Shown here piece by piece: positions 46,465-58,000 of a DNA stretch of 64,000 bases (position 1 is the first letter of the stretch; each line of letters starts with the position of its first letter). The notes beneath the pieces were generated by a model. That model had not been told where the DNA came from. It worked only from the letters and a program-made list of their open reading frames with translations, and made no database searches. The DNA is from Hawksworthiomyces lignivorus. Taxonomy: Eukaryota; Ascomycota; Sordariomycetes; Ophiostomatales; Ophiostomataceae. Made by a program: the position numbers and the translations under genes. The stretch lies in assembly GCA_002917075.1 (NCBI GenBank), contig NTMA01000008.1:186001-250000 (forward strand). Reading direction: 5' to 3'.

Positions 46465-46998
46465 TATTGAAACAAAAAGGAAGACAGCTGGCCCGATGGA
46501 ATGGGGGGGGGGGGGGGTTGATGCCAACTGATTTGCTCGTGTGAGGTTGTTGAGTGTGAAGTTGGAGAGGAAGAAATCTTCTCTCAGAAGGCGGTGGGGA
46601 ACTTTTTTCCCTTCAATTGCTGGCAGTTTTTTTTTTTTTTCTGCCATCTTTTTTTTTTTCTTTTTTTCTTTTTTTTTTCTGCCACATTAAGCCGCTTTCA
46701 GTCTGGGCGGTCTTTACTGCTCTTCACCGCCTTCTACCGCCTCTGCTTAGGTGGGTCTCCACTAAAGCCACAGAGCCACTCAGCACTTAGCCCTGTCCAA
46801 TTGCCCGTATTCTAAGGCAGCTGTAGCCAATTGGCGCGCGGCGCGTCCCCCATATGGCCAGCTATACGAACAGCGAACAACTTCAAACTGTTCTCTCCTT
46901 TTGTGTACCTCCCACCATCATCATCAATCTCCTTTCTTTCCTTTCTTTCCTCCTGAACCCAGTCTCTCCCAGTCATCCGCAATGCGACTTGCTGGGCG
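46465..46998. promoter_or_regulatory. Divergent promoter region, NOP7 and PIG-U genes
   Basis: Contains a G15 run at 46503-46517 (C-run on the NOP7 strand) and long T-rich tracts at 46627-46680. Poly(dA:dT) tracts in divergent promoters exclude nucleosomes in yeast; a similar role here is inference. Confidence 0.6.
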
Positions 46999-48459
46999 AT
47001 GAATGGCGGAAAAACCACCATGACCTTGGGGCGCACGGCCGGCCTCTACCTGGCTGCGGCCGCCGTGCGGCTGGCCCTCTTCACCCTGTTCCCCGGCTTG
47101 CCCGACCTCCTGACCGGACGCGTCGAGATCTCCACGCCCGTCACCAGTTTCAAGCGTCTGCAGGAGGGCCTCTTCCTCTACAATCACAATGTATCTCCCT
47201 ACGACGGCGGCGTCTACCACCAGGCGCCCCTCCTGCTACCGCTCTTCTCACTCCTGCCCAGCGGCACCGGCGGCGAACCCCTGCCCATCTTCGCCTACCT
47301 CCTCTACATTGCCGTCGACCTGCTGAGCGCTGACGCCCTCGTCAAGATCGCCGAGTCCGGCGAGGCAGGTGCCTCAGCCCGCTTTACATCGCCGCGGCGA
47401 CAGAAGCGGTGGAGCGGCTATATGGTGGCAGCTATGTAAGTTTGTTATCCCGCCCCTGTGTTGGAAGGCAATTTGAGAGAGAGAGTGGGGGTCTTTTGAG
47501 TGTCGTCTTGGTCTAACGCGGCATCCGCACACAGCTACCTGTTCAACCCGTTTACTATTGCCGCCTGCATCGGCCGGTCCACCGCCGTCTTCTCCAGCTG
47601 CGCCATCCTGCACGCCATTGCCAAGGCCGTCGCCGGCGCGCCCCTCGGCGCCATGGTCTCCCTGTCCTTTGCCGCCTACCTCTCCATGTATCCTCTGCTG
47701 CTGCTGCCGCCGCTGCTGCTCCTGGCCTTTGACCGGCGGCGGACCTCGAAGAAGGAAAAGAAGGCCGTAGAGGCAGCATCGTCGTCATCAACGCCGTCCA
47801 CCCCGCCAGTCTCCTCGTCTTCCTTGCCCGCCCTGCGCTTTGCCGCCGTCCACGTGGCCGTCGTCGCCGCCTGCCTGGCCGCCCTGCTGGGCATGTCGTA
47901 CCTGGTGGCGGGCGGCTCGTGGGCGTTCCTGCGCTCGACCTACGGCGTGCAGCTGACGCTGTCGGACCTGACGCCCAACGTCGGCCTGTGGTGGTACTTT
48001 TTCATCGAGATGTTCGACTCGTTCCGCGCCTTTTTTGTCGCCGTCTTCTGGCTGCACCTGTCCAGCTACGTCGGCGGCCTCTCCATCCGCCTGCGCGCCC
48101 AGCCGCTCGCCGTGCTGGCCCTCCTCACCGGTGTCTTCGCCATCTTCAAGCCCTACCCGGGCGTCGGCGACACCGCCCTCTTCCTCGCCCTCGTGCCGCT
48201 CTTCCGCCACGTCTTCCCCCTCATGCGCTACACCTTTGTCGTCGCCGCCGCCATCATCTACGCCACCTTTTTGGGGCCGGCCTTTTACCACCTGTGGATC
48301 TACGCCGGCAGCGGCAACGCCAACTTCTTCTATGCCATCACCCTGGTCTGGAGCCTGGGCCAGAGCCTGCTGGTGTCCGACCTGACCTTTGCCGTGCTGC
48401 GCGACGAGTGGGAGGTCGAGCGGCCGGAGATGGTCGGCAAGGAGATCCGGCAGATCTGA
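46999..48459 (+). CDS. GAB1: GPI transamidase subunit PIG-U (Gab1)
   Basis: Exons 46999-47435 and 47535-48459 give 453 residues. The family blocks are clear: VRLALFTLFPGLPDLLTGRVEISTPVTSFKR, LYNHNVSPYDGGVYHQAPLL, YLFNPFTIAACIGRST, NVGLWWYFFIEMFDSFRAFF and KPYPGVGDTALFLAL. It has many hydrophobic segments, as expected of a polytopic ER membrane protein. PIG-U belongs to the complex that attaches GPI anchors to secretory proteins. Ser-rich residues between two membrane segments (about 240-270) form a loop insert. A second Met seven codons in (MTLGRT) is an alternative start. Confidence 0.95.
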
Positions 48460-48843
48460 AAGAGGGGAGAAATTTAGAGAAAAGAGAGAGAGAAGGAAAA
48501 AAAAGGGGGATGTAAGTAAGTGGCTGCTAACGGTTCAGATCAAAAGAGGCGGCTCTGCCTTAATTTTTTATCCATAGATCATAGGGCTGTCTATTCGAAG
48601 ATATGAGTTTTTCATTGCATGTAAAATTAAAAGATAGCATGGTGCTTTCAGTAATGTACAGGTCGGAATATCGTATGAGTGTAGATTTTTATTATAAATT
48701 ATCCTGTTTTTGTCCTTGGAAAAATGTCTATGTAGAAGAGTGTTTCTTTTAAATTTGCGCCACGCAAACGCCGCCCATGCCATTTATCGTAACAGCGTTA
48801 AATATACAGACATGCAGAAAGTAAGCACACGCACACGCGAGGC
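48460..48843. other. Intergenic between convergent genes
   Basis: AT-rich 3' flanks of PIG-U and SAM37. No gene seen. Confidence 0.6.
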
Positions 48844-50396
48844 TCACAGCATGTTCAGCATGGCGCCCGCCGCGCCCAGCCCCAGCAGCGTCCGCGGCAC
48901 CCGCTTGTACACCATCAGCGGCGCCCCAAAGGGCGGCAGCCGCCGGTAACCCAGCAGCAGGCCGACCGCCACGGCGGCGCCGACGGCGGTGGCGCAGACG
49001 GTCAAGAGGCGCTGGCGGCGGCGGACTGTGAGCTCGTCAGCATCGTCGTAATTGTAATCATCTTCCTCGCCTCTTCCCCCCCAGTGCTCCTCCTCGATCC
49101 ACACCTGCCGCCATAGCCAGGCCAGCCCGTCGCCGCTGAGGCCGGGGACGCTGTGCACGACACCGTAGAGAGCGCGCAGCCACAGCGGGTGGCGAGCGCG
49201 CCGGACGGAAGAAGATGGTTGCGATGGTGGCGGCCGCTGCCGCCGCGGCTTGGCCTGCTTTGCTGGCTGCTGCCACGGCAGGGCCGCGTCGTCTGTGTCC
49301 GCCCCGCCTCCGCCGAAGCACGCCTGCCGCATGTCGGCGACGAAGACGGCCAGGGCGTGGTGGTGGCGGCGCAGGGCGTCACGCAGAAACGGCCGCGGCA
49401 CGTCGGGAACGGCCATGAGGGCAAGGTGGCCAAAGGCGAGGCAGTCGAGCGATGTCGGCCGCAGAGGAGGCGGCGGAGAGGAGGTGGCGGCAGTGGAAGG
49501 GATGGCGCTCTCGGCTCTGCTCTCTGTGCTCTCGCCGCCGCCGCCCTGCTCTTCTTCCTCTCCTTCGGGCCGCAGCAGCAGCCGCTTGGCCCCCTTGCGC
49601 TCCGCCAGCACCGCCAGGCAGGCGCGGGCCGCCTCGTCCAGCCGGATCTGCGCCTTAGCCTCGGGCGTCAGCGCCTTGCTGAGAGAGGCAGAACTACCGG
49701 TTGCGGCAGAGTGCCCGGCAGCATGCCGGATCCGGTCAGGAAACGAATTGAGCGCCGCCGTCAGCGCCGATGTGGTGCGGACGTCGTCGGCGTCGTCCCG
49801 GTCCGTGTCGAGGCTGGAGAAGCCAAGGTGGGCCGCCGCCGCGGTGTGCGCCGCCCGCAAAGCCGGCGGCTCCATCCAGGTCAACGGGAACGGCAGGATG
49901 CGGCTGTAGGCTGGGCGCGTGGCGCCTGCCCAGTTCACCGACGACACGTACAGCGAGAGGCCGACCAGCGGCGCCGCCTCAGCGCGCAAAAAGGCGGCGT
50001 ACGCCGCGCTGTCGGCGGCCGCAGCCGCGTTCAGGCCGGCGTCGAGGTCGATCACAACAGAGGAAGGCGACGCAGATGACTGCGCCCGCAGGTAGGCGAC
50101 GACTGACTCGTACCCGGCGGCCACCCAGCGGCCGGATTCCGCATCGCGCAGAGCGGGGAGAGGGTCTGCAAAGAAGTGTCAGACACGAAAGGCAAACACG
50201 TCCCAAGAGAGCAAGACAAATTTCAGGGAATCTCCTGTCAGGGAAACTTACGGGGCAAGGCAGATGTGCTAGTGGTGACCAGAGACCAGGACCCTCGCGG
50301 CAAGGCAAGAGAGAGGTAGGCGACCGCGGCCAAGCAGTCTGGATCAACAGACGGCAGGCCAAAGGCCGGGCCCCAGGCGTGGAGCTCAAGCGACAT
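48844..50396 (-). CDS. SAM37: Metaxin-like SAM37 (Tom37), mitochondrial SAM complex
   Basis: Exons 50396-50252 and 50165-48844 give 488 residues. The first exon, too short to stand out as an open frame, encodes MSLELHAWGPAFGLPSVDPD followed by CLAAVAYLSLALPRGSWSLV, the typical opening of fungal metaxin/Sam37 proteins. Exon 2 continues LPALRDAESGRWVAAGYESV. The N-terminus resembles a glutathione-transferase thioredoxin fold and the middle part is helical. A hydrophobic stretch near 434-454 (CATAVGAAVAVGLLLG) is a likely outer-membrane anchor. SAM37 helps release folded beta-barrel proteins into the mitochondrial outer membrane. Ser/Glu-rich and Pro/Arg-rich inserts lengthen the protein. Confidence 0.88.
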
Positions 50397-53300
50397 CGGG
50401 ACAGAGTGAATTGGGAGGTTCCCGTTCGCTTCACTACTGCGGAAGACGGAAGAAACAAAGCAAACCAGACCAGCTCGTCCCGTCCTGCATCTGCGGCGGT
50501 CGCCATATGCATCAAGTCCTTTGCGTGGGGTTGAGTCGCTGAAAATTCATTATCTCCACGTGACCCTTATCTCTGCTTCCAGGTACTGTATGTAGAAGAT
50601 TGCGCCACACAGCAGTGGTGCACCCAGTAATAGAGGATGCGCATGCAGTCAAAAGCTATCTATAGAACCTCCCCACCAGCAGCGAAACTAGAAGAGCAGA
50701 TCAGCATGCATTTGTTCATGCATCCCAGAGGCATATGCGGTCCAATTGCGTGGGAAATCTGGCATATTCGGGTAATGAGATAGACCTATGGTGTCTCACA
50801 TCTGTAAGCTATTTGCTGCTCACGCTGCTCATGCTGCTCATGATTTACCTCTTTGCGATGTGCGGTTTTCCTAAACGCGATAAACAAATCCTCGTTAGAG
50901 CGTAGCCATCATACACTGTCATCCCCAGCAGAGCGCACAGGCCAATGTTAAAATCTCTCTCTCACCTACGGAGTATCCTTCTTCGTATTTCCGCTCATTC
51001 GTGCTACCGAGAAGCCCCGTCTTTGATGCCGAGCATCGAAGGCCGAGGGTAAAGTACGTGTACTGTACATGTAACGGGACTTCCCTATCTAACGATCTCC
51101 ACCGTTTCTTCTCAATCCTGTTGTCATCCCACCACAAGACGCCCCACGAGGGAGCAGACACCTTTGTTTCTGGTGCGAAGGCAATTTACAAAAAGCTGCC
51201 AAAAAAGGAGCCGATGCTCCCGGAAGCGGGAGCGGAAGGGAAGGGGTGTGGGGATGATAGGGGTGGAGCACCAGCCTTGTTTCTCTGCCTACGAAGTCTG
51301 CATTTGTAATTTAATGCTCGCAATCTAAGACGTAAGATGCTCTCGTCAAAAGAAAAAGGGACGAGCTCTCTCCTGCTGTCTGTATGCATAGAAAAGTACT
51401 TGGCAGGAGGACACGCTCTGCTCACGCAGAGTAGAGAGCGCACGGGGTATGCGCAGTCTCAGAGCTGTGGATCGAAGCAGTGGATCTCGTAACAAGACAT
51501 ATCACATATAACAAATGCAAAGTCCCTCTTTTCGTGATGTATGCTAGAAGTGGAAAAAGGCCGTAGGAAGAAACAGGAAAGGCGAGGCAATCTATCCTAC
51601 GCCAGATATGAAAGAGGATCCCAAAAGAGAATAAAAGCGGAGGTATCATACCAGAGCTCTTTTCACGTCGTAAACCGTGACAATATTGGATGTGTTTAAC
51701 CCCGTTCGTCTTGGGGCGAAGAGAAAGCAGCGGGGAGACGGTGCCAATTTCGGTTGGGTGCAGCCTTGGCCGCTCAACGATGCGCAGAAGCTGGTAGTTT
51801 ATCCCGCCTGGGGAAGCACAAACGGCGGATAAACTGCGACACTTTAAGGGAAGCAAATTCAATCACTTCGGGTTTGGATGTAGAGAGATAATGCAAGCCC
51901 GATAACTCATCGGCCGTCTCAGCTAAAGCCGCCGATGACGACATTGACTTTTTGAGGGGGGAGCGGGGGTTCCGTGGGCAGCTCGCTCTCGGGAGTGGAC
52001 ATGATATTACTGCATATTAGCAGAGACCACGTAAACAGGACAGCCGCATTCCTGCATGCCGAGAGATAGAGGAGGGGGGCGTGCGTGGAGGTGAGTAAGA
52101 AGAGGGAAAAGAAGGAAAACAGAATACGGGAATCGGGAAAAGGGGAAAACGAGCTGCGCTGAGAGGAGGGGGTACAGTTGCCTGGCGACGAAGAAGCTCG
52201 CTTCTACCTTTCTACTGCAGCAGACATGTAATATTAACAAGAGAATTAGGTAGAGCAGGATGACGATCAGCAATGAAAGCCGAGCGCGAATCAATGGAGG
52301 GATGTGGTACTGCGTATAGCAGGGAAACCACGGGCACGCAAAGGGGAATCTCGACAGTATCCAGCGTTCTGGTTGCTACTTAATCCACGTCGCACTACGC
52401 AGTAACATCGTCAGCCGCTGATTTCCTGCGTACGTAGGACTCTCTGCCGGATTTGTACTGCTCGTACTGGTAAACGTAGAAACTCGTAATCTAGAGCTAG
52501 ATGCCAGCTGTAAGGAAATGAAATGGTCCCTTTTCTTGTGGGTCTGACAGATATAACACAGAGTGTTAGCCCTTTCGCGAACAAACGGAGCTCTCGGGAG
52601 GTAGGCAACACAGATGGACAACAAGTGGCATCATTAAACGCATGCTTTTGTCAAGAGGACGAGCGGCTAACTCGGACTTGCGATACTGACAGCTAAGGAT
52701 GCCGAGGAAACCTGCTAGCAATCCGTCCACCGTCTCTCCTTTCTCGCTTGCAATGTGTACGGCGCAGGGGTAGGCCTCAATCTTTTTGCCTCTTTCTTCA
52801 TGGATGTTCAAGGCTTTGGTCTTCTCAACACGATCAGATGGGATCTGCTGAGGGGAAAAAAGTCCTGGCACAGAAAGGGGGAAACCAGGTCGCTAGTGCA
52901 GACGTATCTGACATTGAATGAAGATCAGGCAGCGAGCGGCGGAGAAATTGCTCCATCCTCCGATAGATGGCTGGCTGTGTACTCCGTAAAACACGCTTAT
53001 CGTATGGAGACGTATTGCATGGTGGTCAAATGCGCAACCCCATACTATTCATAGCAAACTCATTTGCTGTAGAGCAGGGGTGTCCAAGTGTGGAGCTGCA
53101 CTGGCCAATTTGAAAATGGGTCAATTTATTCGCATCGTATATGGGATGACAGGCTGGCAGGGCACCAAAACGATTTGGTTGCGTATGTATGCGCAAGCCC
53201 TGTGCTTTGTGCCGCATCTGCAGCAACTCTAGTGCACACGGACGAACGCATTCTCGTGGCATGATAGCTGACAACAAAAAAAAGTTTTCTGTCAGCGAAT

Positions 53301-55016
53301 TCATATATACTATTTTTGTTGAGGAATATGCGACCTGTGATATACGTAAATTATTTCGTATGATTTCATGACAAGCCTTTCGCACTTGGCGGCTGACTTG
53401 GCCCCAAATGGCCACCAAGGGAGAGGTGACGTTAGAGACCTGTCAGAAGCGTAGTCGAGTTGCCTCTTGTCATATTTCTGTCATATTCCAAGTTTTGAAA
53501 CATACAGGATCAACTAGCTTTTCCAGAGGCAGCACAACGCAAACTAGCCTTTCACACATCATATGACTTTTGGCTTGCATGGACACAGAAATGGCACCAA
53601 GAGGTTAAGGATAAATCACTTGCGCGTAGATAATCAATTCTGTAAGGGTATATCGGCGACGACTGTGAAAAAGGAACAAATCAAAAGAAACCCAATGTTT
53701 CTTTCTGAACGACGCCGTGACCCATGCTCTCTATGATACAATATACAATCTTTTTGTTCGCGACCCGCTGCAGGGCGAACAGATTGTCCAAAAAGATTAA
53801 AAGACGATTATTCCCTTTCTAATTCTCGACCCAATGTAGTAACACGCCCCCACCGAAAAACGCACGCACTCAATAGGAAAAGGATTCATGCTCATAAACC
53901 AAGTGTGAAACTCGAAGGGGTTGGAAGATGTGTAAATAAAATTCAGTAAGGTGTAAAAGAATGTTGATTAAAACAGAAAGTTGGTCTCGTCGTAGTGATA
54001 CAAGTTTGTCGTCTCCAAAAGTGAAGGTCTTGAAAAAGTTGTTGCCGTGAAAAAAGGGAAGTTCGAGAAAAAAGTGGCGATGTTGCTGCTTTCCTGCTCG
54101 AGCCGGCTCGACCAGGAAAACAAAAGTGACCAGATGCAGCACTGGGAATGCGGCTGCTCGCAAGGTAAAGATGTGTTGCAATGCATCTGCTGCTCAAGCT
54201 TGGAATGAGGCCGTCGTTCTGTAAGGCGCTCGAGACTCAACACGTGGAAATGCAATATACATGATGGCATATGCATTGCCGCCGGACCCTCGTACGATGT
54301 GCAATCGCATGACGTATGTTTTCTTGTAGTTGGCGCCCATTCGTTGAATTCCGTTTCTTGGAGCAAGTTGTTGTTGTGTAGTGTAGCAGAGCAATGCAAG
54401 TAAGTTCTAAAGAGGTGCACCTATGACTTGGCGTTCCGCAACCGCGAGGTTGCGATCCATTTGCGATGAAGCTGCAAGACAGCCACGCTGCTTAGCCGCG
54501 TTTTGGCAGAGGCGGCAGCGGGCGACTTGGCGGCGGGCCGGGGCAGGGCGGCAGCTGAGAAGGGCGCTGCTCAAGAGGAGAGAACTGTGTTGACGCCATT
54601 GCGAGATGTGTTGATTGTTTGTTGTGCTGATAGAAAGTTGCTATTGACGAGTCAAGTAGACTGGCGAGTTAAAGCACTTATATGGTTGGTAAGTTGGTTG
54701 TTCTGAGAAGCTGGAGTGTTGTAAGTTCCGTTGGTCCTGAAGTGAGCCGATTGTGGTGGAAGTCTCAGATGTTGTTCTTGAAGTAGTAGAGAAGAGAGGA
54801 AAGAATATCGAACAAGAAGAAGATGAAAGAAGGGATGGGGAGGAAAGGCTTGGGACTTATATGGACATCTCAAGGGAGAAAAAAAAGAGTGGAAAGGCTT
54901 GGTAAGAGAAGAGACGAGAATGGAAAACCGGGCAGGGCGTGTAAAGTAGCCTGGCACGACTGACAATTTCGTGAATTTTGTCATTGCGGGAACAGTTATT
55001 ATTGGAAGGAAGTGAA

Positions 55017-55028
55017 GGGGGGGGGGGG
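55017..55028. repeat. G12 homopolymer
   Basis: Twelve G followed by a short TG-rich stretch, in the gene-poor region. Confidence 0.9.
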
Positions 55029-58000
55029 TGTGTGCTGTGTGATGTGTAGACAAGCTAAGATCGCCGTTTCGAGATGATGGGACGGGAGTTGATTAGTGGG
55101 CGTGTGTTTCTTACAGTTACGGAGCAGACACGCACAAGATACATGGCGATGGCATATAGAGACCGCAGCGGGTGGTGTACCTTTATTGTCAATTAGGCCT
55201 TGCGGCAGGAATATGCGCAAAGTAGTCGTGTGAACACGAAGAGCGAGCTATAGGGCCGCAAGTGAATGCACTAAAATGTGCAGAGGAGAGAAAACGGGCG
55301 GCCAAAAACCAACAAAAAACCAGCTGGAGCAATGAGAACATGGGCCTCTCTGGCTTGGGACAGGCAGACAGGGGCAGTGGAGAACGACGCTGAACAGGGG
55401 TGTGTGGGGGGGAACAAGGGGCAGGGGAGACTAGTGAGAGGTGTTACGAGCTTCACCGCATCAGCTCCGTTTTGGCTTGGAACGGACAGACGGACGCTGG
55501 GCGCAGCCAAGTGCGGCGTAGGCATACTTTTTTTTGGCTTTAATATTGCATGTACGCAGTATGTACGTATGTCTTTGTGGAAGTAAGCGTACATACGAAA
55601 AGGCGGAAGGACCGCCTGTTTAGCATTGGCAATAGGTTGCAAGTGTCTAAATTGAGTGCTGAGTGCTGAGCATCTTACCACCCACCAGAAAATAAAGGCA
55701 AGAGTACGATACTAAAATAGGCAACCACACAATCCCTTTCCATTTATTCCAGCTTATCCATAAGCCTACGTCGCATGTATGTGTGTGTACTGCGCCGTGC
55801 CACTGCCTCGAGACGCAATTGTGATTTCCGGCCCTCTCTCTCCCTATTTTTATGACCAAGTTTGTTAACTTATTGCCTCTGCTTCGCTGCTTTCCCCTCC
55901 TTCTGTTTCCTTCCCGTGTCCCATCCCCCGTTTGGCCTCCTGGCCGCCTTTTGCGGTCTCAGCCTGGTCGCTCTTTCCCCAGGCCACTTATCCGAATGGC
56001 ATGTTGCGCCGGCAGGGCGCATCACATAATCTCAGGCACGGAATTTGACTTCTTTTATTGTAATTCTTTTTTTGTCATTCTTCTGTGTCAGGCAGCTTTT
56101 GCGACCGATAATGCGATCGGTCCTTCTTCACCGCTCCAGAAGGAAAAGACGGTTTACCATTTCTTTTCCCGATTCTACTTCATATGGTCCGTTTTCTACT
56201 GCCCAACAAATTTTACGGTGCATTAGATGGGAATTAGATGTAAATTGAAATGGCAAATGAGCTCCCAAAATTTTTTTCGTTCCTATCAAACCAAAGAAAA
56301 AAAGAGGGCCTTCATAGCTTAGACTAGGGGGCATGGTCTCGCTGTAAAATGTGTGCATTTTAATCACCGTGGTGCATAGCAAGGCCCCAGTCCAATTTCC
56401 GCCACTTTTTCGTTCAGGGCATATTTTCAAAGGGACAAGTTGGCCTGTAATATTTGTCTTGGCGGGAAAAAAAAAATAAGCAAAATCGCCTGCTCTAGCG
56501 CCATTGAAAGAGGTTGATTCAGGGCGCAATTGAAATTACAGTCGTAGGCAGCGAGATCCGCCCCCTGGACGTGTATCACAAAGGAGAAAAATTAGGGGGA
56601 CAAGGTTTGTTGAGCTTTTTCCACTGCCGAGGTGTCCGCTAACATTAAGAACCGAGCCGCTTGAAAAGATCTCGTAGGCGCCATTTCCTGTAAAATTGCT
56701 TCAGCAGGGTTACCGCAATGCGCACTACCGACAGCCGCTATTCCATATTCTTGGAATTTTCTCTCCTTGGATACACAGGTTCACGGATAAAGCATACTCG
56801 CAAAGAGCGCCCGTAGTATCATTTCTGCGAATATTGGTCTAGGCCTGCGTTTTGCGTTTTGTGCTCCTATTTTGCGCCTATCTACATTTCTTGCTTTGTT
56901 CATCAGGATCGGCTATGAAGGTATCGCAAGCGAAACGAGGCCTAGTGATGATACGGGCGGCTTCAATTAAAACCCTAAACAAAAATTTAAATAAAACGGA
57001 GGAACGGCGAGATCCATGATGCAATTACAGAGCCGTGTACGAGTACGCTAAGTGCGTCACACTACACAGACTGTGGATATGCTTGATATTCTTTTTTCTT
57101 GTTACTTTTAGCATTCTCCGTAGCTTTTCCTAAAGACCTTCTCCACTGCTTCTAGCGTGGAAAAGAGCGGTCGAATTAGGGGACGAAGTGGACCTCTCCT
57201 AAGACATAGTTATCCCACTCTGTCTCTTATTCTCAACGGTTTCTTACAGGACCGTCAGCACGAATCGCAAAAACGTGGCTTTCCTGGGGACGTGGTCAGA
57301 AACAATCGAACAGCCGGGGTTGCCGTTCGGCCAAATAGGCATACTTTTGGGCGCCGACTTCTATTTTCAATATGCCGCGCCAACAGATCAAGGAAAGCCG
57401 AAACAGCAGCGTACGAACCATGTGAAGCCGTTCGATCGTATGTGTGACGGGGAAACCAGTCCTCGTAAACTTCCTTTTTCCAGACGCGACGTAAGCAAAC
57501 TGCGGACGCAGAACAGGCGATTCAGAACTCGCTGTTGCGACAAAATTGTGCCGTACCTGCCCATCTGCCCTGCGCCCGACGAACCGCCTTGGCATTTTGT
57601 TTGGCAGCGTTTCTAGTCAGCTGTGACAAGTTGCTGCAGAATGTCACCACCCATCATCATCGTCATCGCCCAAGACCCTGGTAATGTGGTGGCTGTACCG
57701 CTAATACTGCGGATAGCAGACTGCGGAGCATGTACACTTCTGGATTACACTCGTATTACCGCATACCGAGTTTTTGGTGGAGTATGTAGACACTGTGGGA
57801 CAGATGACATCGTCGAAAAGGCGGGCAAAGAAAGGCGGGCGAAACGTCATAAAACTGCAAGCCCGCAAATAGAGCCGACTGCGTTGAGTGTCTGCATGTA
57901 AGATACGTGTACGTAGTAGTCGTAGAAGAAACCCACCCCTTCTTCCGAACCTAGCCCGAAGGTTCATTGCATCATATCACCGCCATGCGATGACCGGTAC

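Noticed and set aside
53870..54181. Minus-strand 103-codon frame with a signal-peptide-like N-terminus
   Set aside because: Codon usage does not match local genes and nothing after the N-terminus is recognisable; overlapping frames of equal length exist.
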